The notes below the pieces were generated by a model that made no database searches, was not told the origin of the DNA, and worked only from the letters and a program-made list of their open reading frames with translations. A stretch of DNA of 28,954 nt from a virus: positions 1 to 28,954 of IMG/VR virus record IMGVR_UViG_3300042907_001513; one strand, 5' to 3'. Positions within the stretch are counted from its first letter, which is position 1, and each line of letters begins with the position of its first letter. Shown here in pieces: positions 14,201-20,511 of this stretch. A program made the translations under genes and the position numbers.

Positions 14201-17005
14201 GTAAATATAAAGATTTGAACGTAAATCATTTCTTTCAAATCTTGGAAGCGAAGTTGTTCTGACAGTTGTATTATTTGTAAATGTAGTTCCCGGAGTTCTT
14301 GTTGTTAAATATGTAAATGTCATATCATCAACAACAGATTCAACCGTAAAGGTTCCATTATAACCAAGGTCATCTTCACCGGTAGGATTTTCATCACCGT
14401 CCGTTACATTTTTGATGATAATACTATCACCATCATTAAGATTGTGTGGAAGTTCCGATATAATCGTTACTGTATTAGAAGCTCGTGTACACTTGGCAAT
14501 AAAACTTAGATTTCTATTATAATCATAGTCCGTTGTAGTAAGACTAGAGAGACTAGAATCAGCATTATCACGATATCCGGTTGAACTAGATTCCTGAATG
14601 ACAAATCCATTCTCGGGATTTTTGGCATTCTCTAGTTGTTTTGGAATTACAACTCTAATCTTATAGATTTTTTCATCTAGACTTCTGGTGTCGGCAATTC
14701 TCTTAATATAAGAAGGTTCGGTTCTTTCGGTTAATCCCGCAACACCTAATGAAGTGAATGCAGTATAGATGGAACTACCTGCATTTGTGGTAATATACCA
14801 CTGATTATTTGCAGTATCAAACTGTACTGGATGACCAACATCACCGGCAATTTTATCAGATACTCTACTTAGAATTCTTAGATTAGTTCCTAAATAAACA
14901 TTAATTTCATTACCATTTATAGCTGCCGATTGTGAAGAAGCAAGTTTAATTTCAGTAGAAGACTCACGAATTGCATAATAAACTGTATTTTCTACAATAT
15001 TTTCTGGCAGGTCTCCATCATCACTCAGAATAATAACTTTTTCACCTGTTTGGATATTGTGAGTACCAATCGTAAAGATATTAGATGATGGTCCAGAAGT
15101 TACTGTGTGTTCCTTTACAGAACTTGTAACACCATCGGACATTAGAATATTTGCCGAATATTCCGTTCCGTTTGCGGTAAAATATAATTTATCACTTACC
15201 TTTGCACCAACTCTATATCCTTGAGTCAGGACTGGTGGTACATCATCTTCGGCAGTAAATCCAAAAAGATAAAGTCTATTTTGACCTGGATTTATTGTCG
15301 TATTCGTAGTTATACCAACATCTAATGAAATCCAATCAACATTTTCTTCTTCTCCCACAATTGCTCTGGGAGCAATAATTGAGGTAATAAATGCATTATT
15401 ATCCTTGTCAAATGCTTCTTTTTTAAATCCGGCAGAGGCAAGTGAAATCTGACCAAAGTTTGAGTTGGAGTTGGTAATGCTTAAGTCACCACCACTTTCG
15501 GCATCAAAGTGCTTATTAAATCCAATTGCAAAGACGGAAACAATCTGAATAAAAGCATCATTCGTTGCTTTTATGTGACTGGATTCCCATCCACTTCTAT
15601 AAATTGATAATGGTTCTAGGTGATAAACTGTACCAAGTGAGGATGACTGAGAAGATAAAGTTGCACCGGCAACTCTGGTTATGGCAATATTATCCGAATA
15701 GTTTCTATTTGTTGGATTGTATCTTACAAATGCACGGTCATCTTTTTGTAGAGATACGCCAGTAAATTGTGCAACAACCATCGAACGGAATCCCGATGCC
15801 TTACTACCATCGGCAAGCATTCCGTTCATTCCATAAACAGAACGCAAGGAAATATTAAAGATATAAGGTGATGCACCAGAAACCGTATCAGTCTCAATCG
15901 TTACTAATCCACTTGATGCATTTCCGGGTGTTGGTAAATTAAGACGGAAATTAGGAAGTAAATATGTAAAGACTGTTGGGTCGGTTTCACTAATACTCTG
16001 AACCTTTGTAGAGATATTATAGTCTACTGGCGAAACTCCACTAATCTTGATTGGAGTTCCTGCCGTAAGTTCGTGAGGTATTGTTGTCTTAACCGTAACC
16101 TGACTGTTTGGTGTTCCACCACTTCCAGCCTCAATAGTAGAAATCTCAATTGGGTCCGCAGCAAAGGCACCTACAATCTCCCATTCGGGTCTTTGCTTTT
16201 CAAAACCAAGAGGTTTTGCGGGATACTTATCATCAATATCTCTACCGGATGCAAGATTAAATGCATTAGACAGTTTTGCATAATACATATCAAGGTCAGT
16301 AAGACCTGTATTTTCTAAATTTACACCATCGGCATACTCAAAGCAGGTGAGTTTGTGGTGAGAGAATGTTGGTACTGATTGATTATTAACTGAGAAGTCT
16401 GCTGGGTCAGTATATACCGTACCTTCTGTGCTACCATCAAAAATACAGAACTGCCAGAAATAGCAGGCACCAGTGATTCTAAAAATTGCCGAGTTTGAAA
16501 CAGCAGAATCAGTTGGGTTTGGGACATATTTTGGACGAATCTTGGTCTTTCTTAAATCTAGACCAACAATTGAAGTTCCTCTGGGTACAACAACACCACC
16601 ATTAACACTATTAAACTTATAAAGAATATTATCTTCTTGTGTGAGGTCAAATACCGAATCAAGAGTGAGTGATAATGTACTCGATGCCGCAGATGTTGCA
16701 CCACTCGGAGATGTTACTGTTGCCGTACCACCAACATTTTTTATAGAAAAACCGGGTCTATTATCAACCGTATGTTGACCAGGCATCAAAAGAATCGTGG
16801 TCTTCTCTACTTCATCATTACTATTTCCTTTTTGATAAGAAAATCTTGCTGCCTCTAAAAGTGCTCTCTGCAGCGTTTTGAATGGTTGGGCAAGTGAATT
16901 ACCCTGATTACTAATACTATCAGTAGAATCAAGGTCACTTGGACTTACATAAAGAATACGACCTTCTGTATTCTTTATAAAATTGTCTAATTTATTCAGA
17001 GGCAT
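11219..17005 (-). CDS. Large virion structural protein, beta-helix with S74 chaperone, 1928 aa
   Basis: The largest gene here. Residues 15-90 (ILYVSPSDLDSTDS...QPFKTLQRALLEAA, then LLMPGQHTV) match the start of pectate-lyase-like right-handed beta-helix proteins. A central part contains many 'PH-x-L-x-x-G-D' modules that are common in cyanophage structural proteins. From about 1560 come three copies of a 55-residue unit (TGLLDANGGATIDN, then RIG-AGDNEIDTSTG), two of them identical in DNA. The C-terminal 92 residues are an S74 intramolecular chaperone: S1837-D-Q-R-L-K-D-N-I, then VGVVAQEILEVLPEAV and a coiled-coil end. In this family the chaperone trimerises the fibre and cuts itself off just before the Ser. 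A CATAAATA late motif lies upstream. Probably a fibre or baseplate-attached spike. Confidence 0.85.
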   Translation of the reverse strand: MPLNKLDNFIKNTEGRILYVSPSDLDSTDSISNQGNSLAQPFKTLQRALLEAARFSYQKGNSNDEVEKTTILLMPGQHTVDNRPGFSIKNVGGTATVTSPSGATSAASSTLSLTLDSVFDLTQEDNILYKFNSVNGGVVVPRGTSIVGLDLRKTKIRPKYVPNPTDSAVSNSAIFRITGACYFWQFCIFDGSTEGTVYTDPADFSVNNQSVPTFSHHKLTCFEYADGVNLENTGLTDLDMYYAKLSNAFNLASGRDIDDKYPAKPLGFEKQRPEWEIVGAFAADPIEISTIEAGSGGTPNSQVTVKTTIPHELTAGTPIKISGVSPVDYNISTKVQSISETDPTVFTYLLPNFRLNLPTPGNASSGLVTIETDTVSGASPYIFNISLRSVYGMNGMLADGSKASGFRSMVVAQFTGVSLQKDDRAFVRYNPTNRNYSDNIAITRVAGATLSSQSSSLGTVYHLEPLSIYRSGWESSHIKATNDAFIQIVSVFAIGFNKHFDAESGGDLSITNSNSNFGQISLASAGFKKEAFDKDNNAFITSIIAPRAIVGEEENVDWISLDVGITTNTTINPGQNRLYLFGFTAEDDVPPVLTQGYRVGAKVSDKLYFTANGTEYSANILMSDGVTSSVKEHTVTSGPSSNIFTIGTHNIQTGEKVIILSDDGDLPENIVENTVYYAIRESSTEIKLASSQSAAINGNEINVYLGTNLRILSRVSDKIAGDVGHPVQFDTANNQWYITTNAGSSIYTAFTSLGVAGLTERTEPSYIKRIADTRSLDEKIYKIRVVIPKQLENAKNPENGFVIQESSSTGYRDNADSSLSSLTTTDYDYNRNLSFIAKCTRASNTVTIISELPHNLNDGDSIIIKNVTDGDENPTGEDDLGYNGTFTVESVVDDMTFTYLTTRTPGTTFTNNTTVRTTSLPRFERNDLRSNLYIYRNEVITPYIENVQDGVYHLYVLSADKAVPTEFTNIKYSQNVVDLYPQLDRDNINDTPTSAKTFAKRSPIGDVVTNDLKKSITKESSDALLTSLNVGLDVSSVSSSTSSATITFAREHGLAGIVTCSTLDGGATYTPGTYQNVKLLNGSQTGTWRGATANVVVHISGAVASADIVSSGSGYSAGSGANGLYFDSSVIGNGNGSARFNVATSGITTAIGNVVQFTGAGTTSDTYHRITAVSADNQISIARTTGDPVITTSQYAFVVGPSVQIQTTTYSSSVGIRTFNCYAPHGLVAGNRFRVIDSSNNNLGDYIVKDRISTTSFTSLTPSINSSNNGYILKHGLSANDASSDSSAENLGVRSVPLFDKETLVASAGISTTDTLIAVSSPVGADAITKRFPLGSYIQIDEEIMRVASSTLSSSSITVIRGSLATRQTAHDNGSLIRKINPISIEFRRPSIVRASGHTFEYLGYGPGNYSTGLPQVQTVTLTEREEFLVQSQERSGGIVVYTGMNNNGDLFVGNRKTSSATGEEVTYDNPIPTITGEDPSRLSAVFDEVTIKERLVVEGGNSGTILSQFDGPVTFNKEVKLTAAVNAKSQLKVSDTTQSTTTTNGALVVSGGVGIVKNLNVGGTSTLTGLLDANGGATIDNVRIGVAGDNEIDTSTGNLTIDSAGGTTTIDDDLSVSGTSTLTGLLDANGGATIDNVRIGVAGDNEIDTSTGNLTIDSAGGTTTIDDDLSVNGTLGVTGATTLSSATLSGLLDANAGATIDNIRIGIAGDNEIDTSTGDLTIDSAGGTTTIDDNLTVSGTTTLNSNVDVSNNLRIRVGNAYLSSGDGSNYTHLANNTWWNGTNWVSDGTPGCAFQQDGTTHRWYTHDGANNFTVRMILDPSGNLSVTGDITAFFTSDQRLKDNITPIPNALDKVLSISGNTFDWNEKSEKEGSDVGVVAQEILEVLPEAVTTRDNGYLAVRYEKLVPLLIEAIKELKAEINELKGVK
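11990..12151 (-). repeat. 162-bp direct repeat, copy 2 of tandem unit
   Basis: Identical base for base to 12155-12316; period 165 bp (55 codons). Compared by eye over the full length with no difference found. A third, diverged copy precedes it at about 11825-11986. Confidence 0.85.
12155..12316 (-). repeat. 162-bp direct repeat, copy 1 of tandem unit
   Basis: First-translated member of the identical pair within the 1928-aa gene. Identity at synonymous positions shows a recent duplication or gene conversion. Confidence 0.85.
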
Positions 17006-17037
17006 CGGATTATAACTTCTAAATTATTTCTATGTTT

Positions 17038-17045
17038 TATTTATG
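17038..17045 (-). promoter_or_regulatory. Late-promoter-like CATAAATA
   Basis: One mismatch to TATAAATA, 33 bases before the ATG of the 1928-aa gene and overlapping the stop of the 103-aa gene. Confidence 0.45.
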
Positions 17046-17352
17046 AAGTCAAATCCTCCTCATCAAAAAGATATTCTACATCTGGGGGCATATCCTCTGG
17101 GTTTTCTAGGTCCATCATAAACAGGCAAGGATGTGCCTCCTCGTCTATAAGATAGAAAGAGTTTTTATATAAATCTTCTGGTTCAAATGTACGATATTTG
17201 TCCGCTGTTTTACAGAGTTCTTGGTCGTATAAGTGCCCGTCTGGGAGCTCATCAAAGGTAAAGGGAATCTCGTTGATGAAGTACATTTTCACTATCATAC
17301 TGCCATTATTGTACCAGCAGTATGCGTGAGTGATTTTGTACTTAAAAGACAT
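17041..17352 (-). CDS. Hypothetical protein, 103 aa
   Basis: An acidic 103-residue protein starting MSFKYKITHAYCWYNN. The N-terminal half looks beta-rich with many aromatics; the second half is Asp/Glu/Pro-rich (MDLENPEDMPPDVEYLFDEED). No signal, no membrane segment, no motif I recognise. It sits between the HNH endonuclease and the 1928-aa structural gene and has an AATAAATATAAG sequence 20 bases upstream, so it is likely expressed late. Could be a virion-linked or modulatory protein; unknown. Confidence 0.65.
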   Translation of the reverse strand: MSFKYKITHAYCWYNNGSMIVKMYFINEIPFTFDELPDGHLYDQELCKTADKYRTFEPEDLYKNSFYLIDEEAHPCLFMMDLENPEDMPPDVEYLFDEEDLTS

Positions 17353-17372
17353 ATGAATACTTCAATATCTTA

Positions 17373-17380
17373 TATTTATT
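17373..17380 (-). promoter_or_regulatory. Late-promoter-like AATAAATA
   Basis: In the 47-base gap between the HNH gene and the 103-aa gene, 20 bases before the ATG at 17352. Confidence 0.4.
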
Positions 17381-17399
17381 TTAAGTAGGAAATGGGAGA

Positions 17400-17738
17400 C
17401 TAATTTAGAATAAGTTCAGCAAGATCGTTGTGAAGTAGTCTATGACAAACAGCACATAAAGGAATACATTTATCAATCTCTTCTTGTAATTTTTGGTAAG
17501 AACCCATTCTCACCATTCCAGATATGCCACCCATATCTTTTGTTGATGGATCGATATGATGTAAATCCATAGCACAAGGAGGGTATTTAACTTTACAGAT
17601 GGCACAAGGTTTATCTTTTGCCTCTTCGACCATTTGTTTTCTCTTATTATGAGAAGTTTGTTTTGTTTTTGGAAGTTTATGTTCAGAGTGCCACTTTTTT
17701 TGATATTCTTTTTGCTTTTCTTTGTTTTTATAAGGCAT
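17400..17738 (-). CDS. HNH endonuclease, 112 aa
   Basis: A small HNH nuclease. The N-terminal 40 residues are strongly basic (KNKEKQKEYQKKWHSEHK), as expected of DNA binding. Then come a C45-x-x-C48 zinc pair, the core DLH60H61IDP, and CIPLC95AVC98H99RLLH103N, that is the second zinc pair and the last catalytic His. All key residues are present, so the enzyme should be active. Free-standing HNH genes of this kind act as homing endonucleases in phages, often next to tRNAs or between late genes. A perfect TATAAATA late motif lies 21 bases before the ATG and the tRNA-Leu gene ends 46 bases upstream. Confidence 0.88.
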   Translation of the reverse strand: MPYKNKEKQKEYQKKWHSEHKLPKTKQTSHNKRKQMVEEAKDKPCAICKVKYPPCAMDLHHIDPSTKDMGGISGMVRMGSYQKLQEEIDKCIPLCAVCHRLLHNDLAELILN

Positions 17739-17759
17739 ATAGGTTCAAGTATCTAATGA

Positions 17760-17767
17760 TATTTATA
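17760..17767 (-). promoter_or_regulatory. Late promoter motif TATAAATA
   Basis: Exact match to the T4 late -10 element on the minus strand, between the tRNA-Leu 3' end (17785) and the HNH gene (17738). Confidence 0.55.
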
Positions 17768-17784
17768 ACCCAAATATTTTTGAG

Positions 17785-17868
17785 TGCGAGTAGCCAGGGT
17801 CGAACTGGCACGAGCATACGCTCAACAGATTTTAAGTCTGGTGTGTCTACCGATTCCACCATACTCGC
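17785..17868 (-). tRNA. tRNA-Leu (anticodon TAA)
   Basis: An 84-base class II tRNA. The acceptor stem GCGAGTA/TACTCGC pairs fully with discriminator A; the anticodon loop is CTTAAAA, giving TAA; the variable arm (GAGCGTATGCTC) forms a stem; the T arm is GCCAG-TTCGACC-CTGGC. No CCA is encoded. Reads the UUA codon, useful in an AT-rich phage. Confidence 0.93.
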
Positions 17869-17910
17869 TTGTATGAGACCATTATAACTCAAAGAGTCAT
17901 AAAGGTCAAG

Positions 17911-17983
17911 TGCTCCTTGAGGGGATCGAACCCACCTTCGCCGCTTTATGAGAACGGTCCATTCACCAGATTGGTAAAGAAGC
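17911..17983 (-). tRNA. tRNA-Met/Ile2 (anticodon CAT)
   Basis: A 73-base tRNA: acceptor GCTTCTT/AAGGAGC (one G-U), D arm CCA-loop-TGG, anticodon stem CCGTT/AGCGG with loop CTCATAA, T arm GTGGG-TTCGATC-CCCTC with one mismatch. The CAT anticodon is either elongator Met or the Ile type that needs lysidine; sequence by eye does not decide, and the start does not look like an initiator. Confidence 0.85.
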
Positions 17984-17987
17984 ATTC

Positions 17988-18010
17988 GCTATTCGCAAAT
18001 AACGAATAGC
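17988..18010 (-). other. Hairpin between two tRNA genes
   Basis: Perfect 8-bp stem (gctattcg / cgaatagc) with a 7-base loop fills most of the 29 bases between the tRNAs. No T tract, so a processing signal or spacer structure is more likely than a terminator. Confidence 0.6.
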
Positions 18011-18012
18011 AA

Positions 18013-18100
18013 TACGAGTGCCTGGATTCGAACCAGGTCAAAGGCCCTAATCTGGGGCAAAGGCGTTATAAGTGCCCTCTGACTACCAAGTCTCACTCGC
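18013..18100 (-). tRNA. Class II-like tRNA, anticodon uncertain (TAT?)
   Basis: An 88-base tRNA-like sequence. Acceptor GCGAGTG pairs with CACTCGT (G-U at the end), the T arm CCTGG-TTCGAAT-CCAGG is perfect, and a long variable arm (GCCC...GGGC) is present. The D arm is very short (GACT-TGGT-AGTC) and the anticodon arm (AGGGC/GCCTT) closes a 9-base loop, or a 7-base loop CTTATAA with an A.C pair, reading TAT. An Ile-type anticodon does not fit a class II body, so identity is open. Confidence 0.6.
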
Positions 18101-18106
18101 AAAAAA

Positions 18107-18274
18107 TCAACAACCTTCTTCGTGGTCCGTGTGTATTCGGATAAGGTCGTCGTGTGCAGGAATCATCATAGCATCTCCGTGTTCGCTATGAATCATAAAA
18201 GACTCTCCGTTCTCTACTCTATTCATAAGAGCATCAAAGTCTGCTTGAAATTCTTCTACAGTAAACTCTTCCAT
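18107..18274 (-). CDS. Phd/YefM-like antitoxin-type protein, 55 aa
   Basis: Read by hand: ATG at 18274, TGA at 18107-18109, 55 residues. The N-terminal MEEFTVEEFQADFDALMNRVENG matches the Phd/YefM pattern (a strand, then a helix with F-D-x-L-x-x-x-V-x-x-G), followed by 'SFMIHSEHGDAMMIPA', the strand pair of the same DNA-binding dimer fold. The last part (DLIRIHTDHEEGC) is short, so the toxin-neutralising tail of full antitoxins is minimal. No toxin gene is adjacent: the 61-aa neighbour 3 bases upstream has no toxin features I know. It could act as a repressor or as a phage antitoxin that neutralises a host toxin. The fold call is likely; the role is inference. Confidence 0.7.
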   Translation of the reverse strand: MEEFTVEEFQADFDALMNRVENGESFMIHSEHGDAMMIPAHDDLIRIHTDHEEGC

Positions 18275-18277
18275 TTA

Positions 18278-18463
18278 TCAAAGGGGATCAGAATATGCAA
18301 GACAATCATCACTTACCTGAGCACGAACCACTTCAAGAACATTCATAAACTGGTCTACGGTCTCACAATTTACAACTCGTTCACCACCCTCATTAGAATA
18401 CAGGTAGAACTTACGAGCAAGAGTATCAACAACACAGCGGGTCAGGGTCTCTTCGGCAGGCAT
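18278..18463 (-). CDS. Hypothetical protein, 61 aa
   Basis: A 61-residue acidic protein starting MPAEETLTRC. The order TLARKFYLYSNEGGERVVNCETVDQFMNVLEVV suggests two strands, then a helix, and the end LAYSDPL is compact. First gene after the consensus promoter at 18490-18518, followed 3 bases later by the Phd-like gene and then three tRNAs, so it belongs to a small early unit. I do not recognise a family; similar short proteins occur in cyanophage genomes without known function. Confidence 0.65.
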   Translation of the reverse strand: MPAEETLTRCVVDTLARKFYLYSNEGGERVVNCETVDQFMNVLEVVRAQVSDDCLAYSDPL

Positions 18464-18489
18464 CAGGCGTTTCGTTTGATTACCTAGGT

Positions 18490-18518
18490 ATTATAGGGCA
18501 TCAGGCGGGTGGTGTCAA
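18490..18518 (-). promoter_or_regulatory. Consensus sigma70-type promoter, TTGACA-17-TATAAT
   Basis: Both hexamers are perfect and the spacer is exactly 17 bases (-35 at 18513-18518, -10 at 18490-18495). The -35 lies within the last codons of the 89-aa gene. It drives the 61-aa gene, the Phd-like gene and the tRNA cluster, and is the strongest host-type promoter in the window. Confidence 0.85.
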
Positions 18519-18770
18519 GGGGTTTTGGCAATCAAATTCCTCTTGCCGTTCTCTGGCAGATTTGATGGGTGCGGCAAGAACTATATCCTCTTTTGTTCCC
18601 GAAAGTTCTCCGCCTTGTGAGGTAATTCTTTCTACCTCTAGTGCGACTATTTCATCAATCGCAATTCTGCATCTATTATATACTGCATTTTCAATCCATT
18701 CTTGTGTATCATAAGAAACATAAGCGAGTGCTTTTTCTTGTGCTTCTGTTAAAGTGATTGTGTAGTTCAT
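18501..18770 (-). CDS. Conserved phage protein after tail fibres, 89 aa
   Basis: An 89-residue, mostly helical protein: MNYTITLTEAQEKALAYVSYDTQEWIENAV, then RCRIAIDEIVALEVERI and GTKEDIVLAA. Proteins with this layout are frequent after fibre genes in cyanophages and other marine phages, from general knowledge; their job is not established. It has no signal or membrane segment. It follows the C1q-like gene by 4 bases as last gene of the fibre operon. Its final eleven codons contain the -35 of the next promoter, so the DNA there serves two purposes. Confidence 0.7.
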   Translation of the reverse strand: MNYTITLTEAQEKALAYVSYDTQEWIENAVYNRCRIAIDEIVALEVERITSQGGELSGTKEDIVLAAPIKSARERQEEFDCQNPLTPPA

Positions 18771-18774
18771 AGTT

Positions 18775-19263
18775 TTATCCTAAGAGAAATCCAGTAAAAA
18801 CAGGATTTTGATTTGGGTGTATATCAATAAAAGAATATGGTCTTACAGTATCATTTGTTGCTAGTGATATGATACATTCTGTGGCAAAAGGACGAAAATT
18901 ATTTACGGTTTCACTGGTAAATGTTCTGACAATTGCTGTATTATTAAGTCTAATTTCTATGTTATTACTTCCACTTGCACTTGCTTCAGTAAATCCAGTA
19001 AAACTAAAATAATATAATCCAGATACAGGAGCAGTAAAATTTCCAGTTGAAGTACTATAATAATTTCCATTATTTAATATTATTGTATTTAAAATAATAT
19101 TTCCAGACAGTATCGGAATTCCTGTTGCACTAATATTTCGGGCAGTGAATGCTGGTCTATTGGAATTTAAAACTATACCAGAACTATCAATCGATAAAGC
19201 AGTATTTCCGGTAGTGCTTTTAATGAAGTTTGCTTGAACTTCACCTACATTTAAGATACTCAT
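18775..19263 (-). CDS. C1q-like fibre/adhesin protein, 162 aa
   Basis: The N-terminus (MSILNVGEVQANFIKS) is a short attachment module like those of other small fibres here. Residues about 37-162 follow the C1q globular domain: RPAFTARN, then an N-x-G-x-Y-Y-S-T-S-T-G-N-F-T-A-P-V-S-G-L-Y-Y-F-S string at about 66-88 that includes the hallmark F-x-A-P-x-x-G-x-Y-x-F, and the typical end FTGFLLG. C1q domains are trimeric jelly-rolls that bind diverse ligands, so this is a likely receptor-binding tip. The start overlaps the upstream TGA/TAA by four bases. Confidence 0.82.
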   Translation of the reverse strand: MSILNVGEVQANFIKSTTGNTALSIDSSGIVLNSNRPAFTARNISATGIPILSGNIILNTIILNNGNYYSTSTGNFTAPVSGLYYFSFTGFTEASASGSNNIEIRLNNTAIVRTFTSETVNNFRPFATECIISLATNDTVRPYSFIDIHPNQNPVFTGFLLG

Positions 19264-19565
19264 AAGTTTTCTGGTTTTGGATATTTATTTTTGACTTCAT
19301 CAATAGTCGCTTTCCAACCATCATAACCTTGATGATATAAAGTATCTAGTTGTTCTCGAATAGGTGGATAAGCAGAGGCACGGTCTCTTTGATATTGTTT
19401 ACTTTCATATTCTTGTTGAAGTCTTTCTCCTTCCGCTTGAAGTTCTTCCTCTGTTGGTGGAGGAAGTTCGTTTTCATTAGACCACCATAATCCGTCATAA
19501 GATTCACCATCTAATGACCATACGGATCCGGGTCTTAATGATAGTATTGCTTTTGTTAAATCCAT
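19260..19565 (-). CDS. Tail fibre assembly chaperone-like protein, 101 aa (copy 2)
   Basis: A 101-residue acidic protein: LRPGSVWSLDGESYDGLWW at the N-terminus, a Glu/Gln-rich helix, then YPPIREQLDTLYHQGYDGWK and a KYPKP end. These are marks of a phage tail/fibre assembly chaperone-like family widespread in marine phages (XkdW-like and related). It is paralogous to the 120-aa protein at 20149 (shared LRPxxxW, RxxxYPPxxxxLD, VKxKYPKPE). It overlaps the fibre gene upstream by one base and the C1q gene downstream by four, consistent with acting on one or both. Function inferred from family and context. Confidence 0.75.
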   Translation of the reverse strand: MDLTKAILSLRPGSVWSLDGESYDGLWWSNENELPPPTEEELQAEGERLQQEYESKQYQRDRASAYPPIREQLDTLYHQGYDGWKATIDEVKNKYPKPENL

Positions 19566-20149
19566 TATGCAGAAACCTCCATTAATGTTAAGGTGGAAGT
19601 AGGAACAGAATCATAATCATTAGCGACATTTTGAAAGATTTGTGATCTATTTAAATAAACAGTGGGACTACCAGAATATCTACCTAATGCTATTTGATAA
19701 GTTACTGACGATGTAGATGCCGGACTATCATAATGAACTCCACTAAGTTGTGACATTCTATATTGAAGGCTGGCGGGATCATATGCTGGGTCTGTATACA
19801 TGTTAATTGTTCCTGCCGATGCGGGTCTAACACCTTCGAAGATAGGTGAAAAGAAAAAAGGACTTCCGTTTCTTTTTATTCTAAAATGTACCTGATATCC
19901 GGATGCTCCTTCTGTTGATGCTCCAACATACAGATTAGTCAAAATAAGTATTCTATTACTTGAACTACTCGGTGTTATTGATGCACTTAATCCAGGAACA
20001 TCTATGTAATAACCAGTACCAGTTTGCACGGATACTCCGGTAAAACTATCACTTTTTGCAACATGAACAACCTGTATAATACTTCCAGTACTATTAAGAA
20101 TGGGTTTTCCGGCAACCGTTGTGATTACGTCAGTTCTTAAAGTACTCAT
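19565..20149 (-). CDS. Short tail-fibre-like protein, 194 aa (copy 2)
   Basis: Begins MSTLRTDVITTVAGKPILNSTGSIIQVVH, an attachment module nearly the same as that of the 180-aa protein at 20508, and ends in the shared TLMEVSA. The middle (about 40-185) is a Ser/Thr/Tyr-rich beta domain that differs between the two copies, as expected of host-range determinants. No chaperone domain of its own; its partner is encoded directly after it. Overlaps the copy-1 chaperone by one base (TAATG). Confidence 0.78.
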   Translation of the reverse strand: MSTLRTDVITTVAGKPILNSTGSIIQVVHVAKSDSFTGVSVQTGTGYYIDVPGLSASITPSSSSNRILILTNLYVGASTEGASGYQVHFRIKRNGSPFFFSPIFEGVRPASAGTINMYTDPAYDPASLQYRMSQLSGVHYDSPASTSSVTYQIALGRYSGSPTVYLNRSQIFQNVANDYDSVPTSTLTLMEVSA

Positions 20150-20511
20150 TACTCTACACCTTCTGGTTTAGGATATTTTGCCTTTACCGCAAGACAGGCA
20201 TCAATATATGTTTGTATTTGCTCTTGATCGTTTTTTACAATACCGTCAAGATAATCAGCCATCGGTGGATATTCTGCTGCTCTCAGGCGTTGATATTCGG
20301 TATTGTCCCACTCTCTTTGAAGTCTTATTATTTCTGCGTCTACCTCTTCTTTTGTGGGTTTCTTTTGACCACCTTCCCATACTGGTTTTTCTAACCATTC
20401 TATACCTTCATAACAATTTCCTCGTACTAAAAATTGTGCATTAGGTCTTAAGGATAAAACTGCAGATGAAATATCAGTACTAAACTTTTTAAGAATATCC
20501 AACTCAATCAT
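20149..20511 (-). CDS. Tail fibre assembly chaperone-like protein, 120 aa (copy 1)
   Basis: Paralogue of the gene at 19260: SLRPNAQFLVRGNCYEGIEW, a charged helix, EYPPMADYLDGIVKND and AVKAKYPKPEGVE. It has about 15 extra residues at the N-terminus (MIELDILKKFSTDI). The ATG overlaps the TGA of the preceding fibre gene as ATGA, so fibre and chaperone are made together. An accessory role in folding or attaching the 180-aa fibre is likely from family and position. Confidence 0.75.
   Translation of the reverse strand: MIELDILKKFSTDISSAVLSLRPNAQFLVRGNCYEGIEWLEKPVWEGGQKKPTKEEVDAEIIRLQREWDNTEYQRLRAAEYPPMADYLDGIVKNDQEQIQTYIDACLAVKAKYPKPEGVE

Noticed and set aside
17728-17985. Minus-strand frame of 85 codons before the HNH gene
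   Set aside because: It runs through two tRNA genes, whose structures explain the sequence.
18107-18463. Complete toxin-antitoxin pair (61-aa + Phd-like genes)
   Set aside because: The order is unusual and the 61-aa protein shows no RelE, Doc, PIN or other toxin marks that I can see, so only an orphan antitoxin-type protein is claimed.
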